Source: Halichondria panicea (taxonomy: Eukaryota > Porifera > Demospongiae > Suberitida > Halichondriidae). Taken from it: a DNA stretch of 64,000 bases. Positions within the stretch are counted from its first letter, which is position 1. Each line of letters begins with the position of its first letter. Location of the stretch: NCBI RefSeq assembly GCF_963675165.1, contig NC_087380.1, positions 884,303 to 948,302 on the forward strand, written 5' to 3'. The translations under genes were made by a program, and so were the position numbers. Under the pieces are notes generated by a model, which saw only the letters and a list, made by a program, of their open reading frames with translations, ran no database searches and was not told where the DNA came from. Positions 35,501 to 45,400 of the stretch are shown in pieces.

Positions 35501-36345
35501 CATGCTCTGAGATTGATTCTAACGCAATCTGGCTAAAGAAATGAGAGTACTGCTGTTTTGAGGGTACTGGTGGTTAAGCCACATCTTCATCTGAAGATTG
35601 TTTTGAGTTGTGACAATTATTAACCAGGTTCTGTTTGTGAATTAGCAGGATCAAGGACAGGGTGGCAAGCCACTTGCAGTTTTGCAGTGCTGCTCTGTGA
35701 ACTGGGCTCAACTCAAAGAGTGACATGATGATGGTGATATGCTGAACAGTCTGCAACTCTGTGGGGGACCTTGGTCTGCTCAGCCACATGGCTTTGCGCA
35801 TGTGCACTGACTGGAATGAATATTTGGAGGTGGAGTTTTGAGTTGATCGTGCAATTATAGAGCTTAGTACTCTCGATCTCATATCAGCTCTTGTGGAGCA
35901 GAGTCTGAGGCCATAGGGGGGTGCTGGAGCACCCTCTGCACCCCTCTGGCTACGCCACTGCATAGTACACAGCTTGAAGCAAAGCCAGACAATTAAGTTC
36001 CCATTGTTTCACTCATGTAGGTATAGTACGTGTCAGTGAACTTAACACTAGAACAACTTCCTACCCTAGTGAAAGCACTTGTAAACTAGTGAACCCTGTG
36101 AACACTATGATTGAGTACATTGTTACTGTATGCATTAACACCAGTACATTTGTTGTTAACATAAACAACAAAGATTGTTTTCCCCAGGGACTCACCATTT
36201 TCATGCAGCTGCCTTCCTTGAAGGTACTGGGTAGGTCGGTGGCCATTTCCATAGCAACGATGAGGACAGCTTTCTTCTGTAGATTGTTTCTCTTGACAAA
36301 CTCTTCACTGCACAATACAGCAGCAGCACTGCCGTCAGAGGTGGG

Positions 36346-36395
<50 letters not shown>

Positions 36396-39300
36396 GGTGT
36401 GTGAGGTGAGACTCTGTGTGTGTGTGTGTGTGTGACGGCGTGATTAAGCAATGAGAGGCAGTGGGATAGTAGGGCCCGGAAAAAAGGGGAGAGAGAGTGA
36501 GGAAGTAGCTAGGCCGGGGGGGGGGGGGAAGATGGTTTTCGTTACTATTAAGCATAATTATAATTCTAGTCTAAGAACCCATACAAGGTAGTTAGTATCT
36601 AAATATTTCCTGACAAACAAGTTATAGTTAGACACTAGTAGATAATTAGATCTACATGGGAAGTACATGGGAAAAGTGCCTCAGAGCAGGTATACTATGG
36701 GACTTAGTATACCTACAACTTACTTAGTATACCTAGTATTCTGTTGCCAAGTAATTGTATTGTAGTCAAGCCTCGAGGGCAAGGTTTGGGCATGCACGCT
36801 AGTATCTAAATGAGTTAGACACTGTTTGTCGGTGTCCATGTGATTTAGAAGCCCTCAGCCACTTGTAGTACCCTCGCTACGCTCGGGATACTAAATCAGT
36901 GCCTTTGGGCTTCTAAATCCCATAGACACCTCCAAAACAGTGTCTAACTATTATTTAGAACATGGGCAAGAGGTATCTATGTGTTAGTGTCCCAAAGCTC
37001 GAGGGATGAGGGACACTATAACACATAGATACCGAATGCACATGTGCTAACTGATTTAGATCCCAAAACCTATTGGCTACTAGAAATGCACTAGCTTAGC
37101 AACAGTCAACCTATATAAACAGCCAACCTAGCAACTGCATCATTCATTATTCTCAGTTTTGAAAACTAATATCTGAAGTTGGCATCTCTGTGTCTCTACT
37201 AAATCTGTGGTCTCTATTCAAGTCAACCCTGTTCCTCCACCTCAGTTTGATTGACAAAATTATAGTCCTAGCTCCACCCACAAAACGGAAACATCCAGCT
37301 CCTCCCCCAGTTTTGCAGCAAACAAGCCCAGCACACTTCCCAAGAAACGAGCGGCTCGTATACTACTCTCACAAAGCGAAAGGAAGACACCTAAGTTAGA
37401 ATTTGCAGCAAACAAGCCCAGCAAACGAGCGGCTCCTATACTACTCTTGAACAAAGCGAAAGGAACTTTAGGAAGAAGCCAAAGCTAGAATCCCAGCACT
37501 TCCATACATCCAGCTCCTCCCCCATGCAGCCTTGCAGCAAAAAAGCACAGCACACTGCCCAAAAAACAAGCGTCTCTTACTACTCTTGAACAAAGCCAAA
37601 AAAAGAAACTGGAGCTTCTCTCTTTCATTCTAGTCCTGTTATTATATTACTAGACAAAGCATCTAGCAACAATAATTTTTATGTTATTACATGTGTATCT
37701 TCTTGTAAATCACAATACAATGTACAATGTTGTAGTTTGTAGCCCAGAGCAATCTATAGTACCGGTACTATAGCTCATAGTTCCCTGCTAAATACACTCA
37801 AACGGGATCTAATACGTATATAATGTGCTTGTGCCCTTTAACTAGCTTGTAACAATGGTGTAACCCACTCACCAGCACTGCAGCTTTGTGAGAGGCTCAT
37901 ACACCATCCTGGAGGACTTGATCTGGTCCAGTGTATAAACATCTCTGAACTGAGAGTTTGGGTTGTTGGCTGAGTGGCGGTGGTTCTTCTCAGCTATCTT
38001 AGCAAAGTGCTCAGCAGTAGTACCTACATAGAGAGATAAGTATAAACGTGGGACATGCTGGTTGGCAAAGAAACACATAGATCCAGCTAATAAGACTACA
38101 TGTACTGCATGCATGCATGGGAGATCGCTCGAAAGAAAGGTTCAAAATTGTAGCAAACTACACAAAAATGGAGCAGAGTATTAGACCTTTACTTTTGGGT
38201 GGCCATAACTACAGGAACACTTACATGTACTAAATCTACTGTCCAAGCCAAAAATCTCACTTTTACAGGACAATAGATACTAGAGAAAAGCCCCACCAAA
38301 TGGTAGTTTTGTGATGATCGTGCCCACCATATTTCTCCATGTGTTCTCTCCCTGCACTGCCGAACATCTGAGGAGTGATAGGTGCTCCGGAGATGCCATA
38401 GCGATCAGCCAACACACCCACATGGTCTTGTACCGGGTTTACTCGATCAGTGTACTACAGTACAGTACACACACACACACAATGGGGTTGTGGTCGAGAG
38501 GTAGCACACAAAAGATAGTCTTATTGGATAAGGGGCAGCTAACATAACACAAAACCATTGGGCCTGACACCTATACTAACTTAGGGGCTAGCTGGTACAA
38601 TCTACAACATCACTACTAATTAAGGATTTGACAAATTGATGGAAGACCCATCAGAATAGTTACCATATGAAAGGTCTTTTCAAGAGCTATACAATGCATC
38701 CTTTAGTTTTAAAATTGGACCTTCCAGAAAAAAAAAGTTATGGCCATCCAAAAGTATAGCCACTGAAATGCTTCAGGAAAACACGTAGCATAGCTATATA
38801 GGACTGCTAACCTTAGAGGAGAGAGAGCCTCTATCCATCTTCTCAAACCCTAGTGCCAGGACACAGTCTGCAGAGCCTCCCTCTATGAGCTGCTTGGCCA
38901 GGACCAGTGCAGTGGACCCAGTGGCACACGCGTTGTTCACCTGACGCACACACAGTGAGCACACATATATATATACCACTACTTCATTGCAGGCACACAC
39001 ATAACCTAGACACAAGTACGTAGGATTCCAACCATCGTATAATTAGAAGCTTTCCGTTTGATTGGGAACTGACAATCTTTGTCCATCCCTACCTTTTGCA
39101 TACCCTTCAATCAAGCACACACATATGCAGGCACACAGGCACAGGCACAGGCACAGGCACACAGAGGCACAGGCACACAGGCACACAGAGGCACAGGCAC
39201 AGGCATACAGGCACACAGAGGCACAGGCACAGGCACAGGCACACAGAGGCACAGGCACACAGGCACACAGAGGCACAGGCACAGGCACACACAGGCACAG

Positions 39301-39778
39301 GCACACAGGCACACACAGGCACAGGCACACAGGCACACACAGGCACAGTGGCACTTTGTATATAATCATACATGAATGGGAATGAATGGAAGGGTCAAAA
39401 GACAATGAACAGATAATCACATTGTAGATGGGTATTCCAGTCAATCCGATTGGGTAGAGGGATCGTTGACCACACCCAGAATCACCTACACGGGAGGAAA
39501 TTATTATCACATGTAGTTCACATGATAAATAGTACTGTATATGTATATTACCATAGCAATAGCCGACTGCTGCTTGCTGGATGACAGTATAGGGAAGTCC
39601 AGCATCAGTGAGAGCCTTGGTTACTATATACAAGGGATAGGGGATACAGTATAAGGTATATAGGGATGTTGTTACTGGAATGTATTTTGTTACTGGAATG
39701 TATTTTGATAGCTCTAAGATTACCAGCTTCTTTAGCCATATCAGGATAGTCAAAGTCCTCCCTCCGCCCTGGCTTCTC

Positions 39779-39841
<63 letters not shown>

Positions 39842-40082
39842 GTGTGTGTGTGTGTGTGTGTGGGGGGGGGGAGGGTAATGAGTTAATTAGGCTCAATATC
39901 TCCACGCATACCTATATATTAGGCTCAATCAACACACAGAGTAACACACACACACACGTACACGTGGAGCTAGGCGCTAGGCACAATCGTTGGTTGGTTG
40001 GTGACACACCATGCATGCAATATTAAATCACCTTGGTCATTCCAACTCCAACAACATACACCTTTCTCCTTGGAGCAGCCAT
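31948..40082 (-). CDS. SCP2: Sterol carrier protein x: peroxisomal 3-ketoacyl-CoA thiolase fused to SCP2
   Basis: Fourteen phase-consistent exons: 40032-40082, 39724-39781, 39552-39623, 39421-39485, 38812-38940, 38328-38454, 37873-38023, 36196-36346, 35077-35224, 33725-33989, 33159-33219, 32891-33017, 32400-32479 and 31948-32040, giving 525 residues (human SCPx is about 547). Thiolase landmarks: NNACATGS with the nucleophilic Cys, [10 protein letters not shown], and [14 protein letters not shown] with the catalytic His. The C-terminal SCP2 lipid-transfer domain follows ([52 protein letters not shown]). It ends in SKL, a perfect type-1 peroxisomal targeting signal. SCPx thiolyses branched-chain 3-ketoacyl-CoAs and the SCP2 part transfers lipids. 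Introns hold several inverted-repeat transposons and TG tracts, but splice sites look intact. No internal promoter for SCP2 alone is evident. Confidence 0.92.
32512..32578. repeat. TG/GCGTGCGTG simple repeat in SCPx intron
   Basis: (TG)n interrupted by GCGTGCGTGCGTG. Low complexity. Confidence 0.85.
32637..32811. mobile_element. pogo/Tigger-like MITE
   Basis: Left end CAGTGGAACCCCTCTAT and right end ACAGAGGTTCCACTG are imperfect inverted repeats flanked by TA (32635-32636 and 32812-32813). 175 bp, no coding capacity, in an SCPx intron. Confidence 0.65.
34137..34670. mobile_element. Non-autonomous element with inverted repeats of about 45 bp
   Basis: ATAGATTGAATAGG...AGAGGGATTGGAAACGGAAG on the left (34146-34180) is inverted at 34618-34658 (CTTCCGTTTCCAATCCCTCT...CTATTCAATCTAT), with a short direct duplication in the right arm. 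It lies in the SCPx intron between exons 35077-35224 and 33725-33989. Exact ends are uncertain. Confidence 0.65.
35398..35960. mobile_element. hAT-like non-autonomous transposon
   Basis: GGGGCGTAGCCAGGAT on the left faces CTGGCTACGCCACTG on the right. A 7-bp direct repeat CATAGTA flanks it (35391-35397 and 35961-35967), consistent with a target-site duplication. No transposase frame; the 35574-35963 frame is not recognisable. It lies in an SCPx intron. Confidence 0.65.
36347..36434. repeat. TG dinucleotide repeat next to SCPx exon
   Basis: (TG)n directly abuts the acceptor of exon 36196-36346, so on the transcript strand it is a (CA)n tract just before the CAG. Confidence 0.85.
36814..36948. 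mobile_element. MITE, family TTAGACACTG, dispersed copy
   Basis: GTTAGACACTG (36814-36824) and CAGTGTCTAAC (36938-36948) are perfect inverted ends. The interior GATTTAGAAGCCC...GGGCTTCTAAATC is also palindromic. It is the same family as the three copies in the KANK introns but lies at an unrelated site. A second hairpin (GGTATCTATGTGTTAGTGTCCC and its inverse, about 36971-37032) sits alongside. Confidence 0.7.
37265..37600. repeat. Irregular roughly 90-130-bp direct repeats in SCPx intron
   Basis: Phrases AAACATCCAGCTCCTCCCCC, TTGCAGCAAACAAGCCCAGC, AACGAGCGGCTC and ACAAAGCGAAAGGAA recur two to three times with indels. Non-coding. Confidence 0.6.
39116..39350. repeat. GGCACA hexamer-based minisatellite
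   Basis: About 235 bases of AGGCACAGGCACACAGGCACAC variants in an SCPx intron. It creates long Cys/Val- or His/Arg-rich frames on both strands that are not genes. Confidence 0.9.
39784..39869. repeat. TG dinucleotide repeat
   Basis: About 86 bases of (TG)n next to the acceptor of SCPx exon 39724-39781. Confidence 0.9.
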
Positions 40083-40416
40083 GCTTTACACAGTCAGTCA
40101 GTCAGATGGAAATGGAGGCTTGCTTCTAGTTCTAGCTTCTGTATATGGCTTTAAAATTGCTGACTTAGCAAACTAGCTATAGATCTAAAAGGTCAAACAT
40201 AATCATATTTAGCAAGAATGTTGCAAATACAAGGTTCATGAGTTGGGGCAAACAGGAGACAAAAATCAATGAATGAACATGATACACCAAAAACAGAATT
40301 ATGAAAATCAAAACATCCATTTATACTGACTCAATAGGCAGATGTATAAAGTGATTTTAAATGTTCACATTATTTATAAGTACGCAGCAGCAGTAAAGTT
40401 TAAATAATGCGATAAG
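40083..40416. other. Spacer between SCPx start and CRY stop
   Basis: 334 AT-rich bases that should hold the SCPx promoter and the cryptochrome 3' UTR. No TATA box or clear AATAAA was picked out. Confidence 0.4.
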
Positions 40417-41973
40417 TTACTCGCTACCGTAGACATCAGACAAAGCTTTCATGATACTTTGTACACGCTTGCAGCAGAGCTCCCCCTGAGAGCACACGTC
40501 CACGATAGGTTTGGGATAGTCCTCTCCAATAATACAGCCGGCCTGTTTCTGAATGTAGAGAGGGGCATTCCACGGATGATGTACATACTCAGACGGGAAA
40601 TTCCTCAACTCAGGCATGTAGTTCTTGATATAGACACCGTCAGGATCCACCTGTTTTCCAATCAAGCAAGGATCGTAGCTTTCAACCTGATTGCAGAAAA
40701 ACCCACTGCAAGAGCTTTGCATCCAGCACACGGTCGAAACGGGGAGCTCGAAATCGATCATAAACTCCTGAAAGAATTCCTTTCCTTGCACCCAAGAGAC
40801 CCAGAGGTAGCCTCGAGTTAGGAACACGGCGATGCTTTGCCTGGCCAGAAAATGGGCCCATCCTTCTTGACGACATTGTCGAACAATCGCATCAATCCAG
40901 GGGTAACCAGTACGGCCATTACGGAAACGCTCGAGGTAATCGGGATTTGTGTCCCAAGGTAGCTGAATGCACAGTGGGTTGCCCTCCATGATATCGAATT
41001 TGGGATAGGAAGATCCGACGAGATATGCAAATTCTCGGAGGAGGAGGTTTTTAGAGAGCAATTCAAACAACTCTTGTCCCTTGGCGGAGGTGGAAGCAAA
41101 CTGGAGAAGCTGACTGAAAAACTGGCGAGTTGAGAGGCATCCAAACTTGAGGTACATGCTCAGGGTGTCTTTGCTTGTGAGCCAATTGAGCGGCTCGTTT
41201 CCAGCGGCCGCACGACGGGCACAAAAACTCGACAATCGACTGAGAGCCTCGGTTTCCCCTCCCACCCATTCGTTTGTATAGAGGGCCACATCTTTTTCGA
41301 ATCCGAGATCTTGCAGCGAGGGAATCTTACAGTCCGGATCGGCTACAGCATCAGATGGTAGCGCCTTGAGACACACGGACATGGGGTGTGGTTCTGGGAT
41401 GGGTGAGGGGGGTTTCCCTAGCATTGGGATGAGGTGACGAAACTCCTTGTACGTGAGAGGCACTTTACCATGGTTCAGGCTTATCACAAATTGCGGATCG
41501 TAGAGAGTGTGTGAGTAATAGGAGACGGCTTCCACTTTGTGGTGTTGACTGATGACTTTAATAATTTCATCGTGCTTCATCGATTCACAGCTAATTTGCG
41601 AAGCTTGGAAGGTGATTTTCTTGACATTCCATTTCTCGTACAGCTGAGAAAGAACGATGTTTGGTTGTCCATATAGAACATTGAGACGAGTGTTATACGG
41701 TTTCTTCTGAAGCCTGCTGTCTAGATCGTGAAGAGCCTCGAGCAGAAATCGCCAAACATTAACCTGAGGCCCGCTGTTGTTGTAGTTTGAATTGAACCAC
41801 GGATCAATGATGAAAATGGGTTTGAAATTTCCCTGAGATTGGACAGCATCAACGAAAGCCGGGTTGTCGTGGAGACGGAGGGCATCGAGACGAAACCAAT
41901 GGACGACGGTGTTGGCAGTGCTTAGTTCAGTGCACTGCACACGTTGACATTCTGACGACTGACTGCAGTCCAT
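40417..41973 (-). CDS. cry: Cryptochrome of the animal CRY/(6-4) photolyase family
   Basis: A single exon of 518 residues. The N-terminal photolyase fold starts VVHWFRLDALRLHDNPAF; the FAD-binding helical domain carries NLLLREFAYLVG, GRTGYPWIDAIVRQCRQEGW, HFLARQSIAVFLTRGYLW, WMQSSCSGFF and NYMPELRNFP...DPW-type (HHPWNAPLYIQK) motifs, so the whole family length is present. By hand alignment the two His that catalyse (6-4) repair (H-x-x-x-H in HHLARH) are Phe and Gln here. The usual DADW-x-x-NAG-x-W segment reads DFELPVSTVCW: the Asn facing flavin N5 becomes Ser and the second Trp of the WMW pair becomes Gln. It is therefore likely a light sensor rather than a repair enzyme. Sponge cryptochromes are known from larval photosensory cells. 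The C-terminal tail is very short. Confidence 0.9.
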   Translation of the reverse strand: MDCSQSSECQRVQCTELSTANTVVHWFRLDALRLHDNPAFVDAVQSQGNFKPIFIIDPWFNSNYNNSGPQVNVWRFLLEALHDLDSRLQKKPYNTRLNVLYGQPNIVLSQLYEKWNVKKITFQASQISCESMKHDEIIKVISQHHKVEAVSYYSHTLYDPQFVISLNHGKVPLTYKEFRHLIPMLGKPPSPIPEPHPMSVCLKALPSDAVADPDCKIPSLQDLGFEKDVALYTNEWVGGETEALSRLSSFCARRAAAGNEPLNWLTSKDTLSMYLKFGCLSTRQFFSQLLQFASTSAKGQELFELLSKNLLLREFAYLVGSSYPKFDIMEGNPLCIQLPWDTNPDYLERFRNGRTGYPWIDAIVRQCRQEGWAHFLARQSIAVFLTRGYLWVSWVQGKEFFQEFMIDFELPVSTVCWMQSSCSGFFCNQVESYDPCLIGKQVDPDGVYIKNYMPELRNFPSEYVHHPWNAPLYIQKQAGCIIGEDYPKPIVDVCSQGELCCKRVQSIMKALSDVYGSE

Positions 41974-42499
41974 GATCCTGCATAATGAAAGAGGGGAATG
42001 ACATAGAACTCAACTCAAGCTTGTAGCTAGAGATAACGTTTAAATATATATTTAATAGTATATTTATAATTATAAAGCTTTTGCTTTGTTTGTAGCTAGC
42101 CACATGCACAAGACACTACGTATACGGCTGATACATGTCTCACGTACAGTTCAAAGTTTCCCTGAAAAATACGACTTGTCACAGCGTTTGAGGAGACTAT
42201 ATATACTAGGCCTAGGAGCGAAAGCTTTCTCACTATAGCTAGCTAGTACAATACTGAGTACAGTAGAGTCAGTCGCCGTGATGCACTTGCCTTAGCGCCT
42301 GTCACTAGCTAGGTATTGCATAACGTTATATAATCAACGCAAGGTGCCACACCCCACAATAATTATTCACATTCTTTCCAATATTATTATCAGTCAACAC
42401 AATCTAATATCACTGAAATCCTTATCACATCAAAAAGAGAGTTAAAAAATAAATAGCAGCAACAACTAGATATAAAGCAGCACCAGTCAATATCGGTTA
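41974..42499. other. CRY 5' flank / SLC1 3' UTR
   Basis: AT-rich spacer with no gene. It must hold the cryptochrome promoter, if that gene is transcribed independently, and the SLC1 3' end. There is a small TA-rich run near 42198-42206. Confidence 0.4.
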
Positions 42500-45400
42500 T
42501 CACACAGTAGTTTCATCTTTGCTCAAGTCCAATGGCTGATCTGGTATGACAGTTTCACTGAGGTACACTTGAGGGGATGTTTCATTGGAACTACCCAACC
42601 ACTGGGGACCGGGGAGGGAGGATGGTTGGTCTTGAAACAAGTCCTCTTGGGAATCAGAGCCATAGCCAGTAGTGCCATTAGGATCTGAGCAAAAAAAAAC
42701 AAACAACCACGAGTATTATTTTTGGCTCACATGCCACACACACACAACTCATTAAATTAATATCCATTAGTTGTTAAGTAACTTTCTGCTATAGTACATT
42801 CATTAAGCCAGAGTGCAGTTATACGTAGATTCATAGTCTCACTTTTGTGAGAGGGTGTAGTTGTAGTGCTGCTGTCAGTGAGAGGAGCGTCTTTGGCAAG
42901 CTGATTTCGGGAGTAGTGCTGAACAATACCCACTCCAAAAGAGTCACCCAAAACATTGACCGTGGTTCGGAAACGATCACTACAATTGTTGTAAAAATAC
43001 CGATCAAACAATGACACAGTGTGAACTGTATGTATACACACGTTGTAAATGGAAGTGTAATACAGTAGAACCTCGATTATCCGGAACCTCGATTATCCGG
43101 CTTGGCAGTTTTCTTGTTATCAGATCAGAAAATGGGCGTGTCCCTCAAACGCGCATGCGTGTTGCAGCTGTTACCATGGAGACATGCCTGCTTATCTTCT
43201 GCGCATGCGCAGACAACCATGTGGCACTGCTGTTTATCAATAAAGTGGGTGGATCAAGGCATGGTTTATCTATTCGATTATCCGGCATATTCACTTATCC
43301 GGCCTGCTTCTGGAACCAAGGTGTCCGGATAATCGAGGTTCTACTGTAGTATATATGTCACATGGCTTTGAAACTATTAGCTCATGCATACAGCCAAATA
43401 GTTAACCTCAAGCTAGTGTGTAGACTAGTCCAAAGAGCCTATTATGGTGAAGTCCCACTGCGTAGCTAGTGATTGACTTACGTCTTCTCTAATATATAGG
43501 CTTGCATATTAAGTGAAACCTGCATTATACAACTCACAGCATCCAATCGACTGCTAGGATGAGGGCCACATTCTCAGGGTCCAGACCCACTGCCACCAGT
43601 ACAATCACCAGAGTGAATAAGCCGGCCTGAGGCACTCCAGCTGCTCCCACACTAGCCAGGGTAGCCGTGATACTGTAGGGAAGAGGAGACTCGTAATTAC
43701 TGTATAATAGCGCGAAATTTTCGAGGGGTTTTATTTCCGCTGTTTTCGTGGATTAGCAATCCTCCATGAAAATTTGGTCCACAAAATGCTTAGAAAGACG
43801 GAATGTTTTTTATAGGCCATTCCAAAAAGTTTAAGTGCCTCGAAAATTTTGCAATACATATTGTACACAACAGCACATATCTTCTCACACAAAGAAGTCA
43901 TCGATCTGTGTATAGGGGAACAGATTAGAGGAGGTCGATATAATGTAGTATTACCTCTCAATAACAACCACTTAGCACTATACATTCTTACCACAGAGGT
44001 ATGTGTTGACAGAACAATATACACAGGTGTCTCAATTAGAGGGTTGTTATGCAATTAGCTCATCACCTGATAACAATGTATCTATCAAAGGTCAGGTTCA
44101 GTCCTTCCACTTGAGCTATGAACACGGCCGCCACTGCCTCGTACAGAGCTGTACCGTCCATATTAATGGTGGCTCCCACTGGCAGCATGAACCGTGTCAC
44201 TCGAGGATCAGCCCCAAAGTTGTCTTCAAGATTCTGAATGGTCACGGGCAGAGTGGCAGAGCTGAAGGGAACAGACAGAGAGAGGGAAGTGTGTCAAAGG
44301 AAGCTGTACTATAGATATGCTTGTAATAATACACCCTGAGACCCGTAACTTGAATTGAATTCCATGGATTCAATTTCAAATTAAGAGACCTTTCAAATGG
44401 CAGCTAGGATTCTATCCAGTGGAGGGGGAGCTTCTCCCTCCACTAGTATGCAATTAAAACTAGAGACTGAGGGATTAAATAGCATATATAAACTGCATTC
44501 TGTGAAGCTAAAAGAAATGGGGGATCCATCAGTTACTAATGCGTCTTCCCCTTACCCCCCAACATTAATCCTAGATAGCTAGAACCCTATGGTGCCATCA
44601 AAGTTCATATTGGAATGATAAAAGTATTTGCCAATTTGGTGATGACACCATGGTCCAAGGCCGAAAAATGACAAATTATGGCCAAATCATAAAATGTTTG
44701 ACATTGGATCAACGGGTACAAAGTTATGACTGTTGGAAGATGTTCAACTACAACTCCCCCCTCCACCTATATTTAATGGGACTCTTTTAGCTCCCATAAC
44801 TTGAATTCCGTGGATCCAATTTCAACAATTTTATGCTTTTCTGAAAGCTTAGAAGGAGACCTTTCAAACGGTGTCTTCGAAGTTCCTATTTGAGATATAA
44901 AAGTATTTGCTGATATGGTGATACCATGAATAATAAATAGCCCATGGTCCAAGGCCGGAAAATGACAAATTATGGCCCCGACAAAATTTTGGATTTGAAT
45001 TATATCATTTGAAAAGTCTCTTTCTAAGCTTTCAGAAAATCATGAAATTTTTGACATTGAATCGACGGTACTAAAGTTATGGCTGTTGAAAGATGTTCAA
45101 CTATTAATTATACACATGCAGTGCACCTGGAGGAGGTCCCGAATGCTGTGAGAAGAGCTTGCAATGTCGCCTTGATAACTTTCAGAGGGTTCTTCCGAGT
45201 CATGATGAGATAGATGAGGGGCAGTACGACACAGCCGTGTACCAGGAGTCCTAACATCACCGTGACAACGTATAGTCCCACCTCCGCCACTAGGACACCA
45301 AAATCATCGACTTCAGCCAATTTACCAGCGATTATAGACGCGATTCCAATGGGGGAATACCTATGTGTGTGTATGGGGGGGGGTTTAACAACAAGAAAAA

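Noticed and set aside
39043..39780. 245-residue minus-strand frame and several Cys/Val- or His/Arg-rich frames
   Set aside because: They read through the GGCACA repeat inside an SCPx intron; the real SCPx exons 39552-39623 and 39421-39485 lie in other phases with good splice sites.
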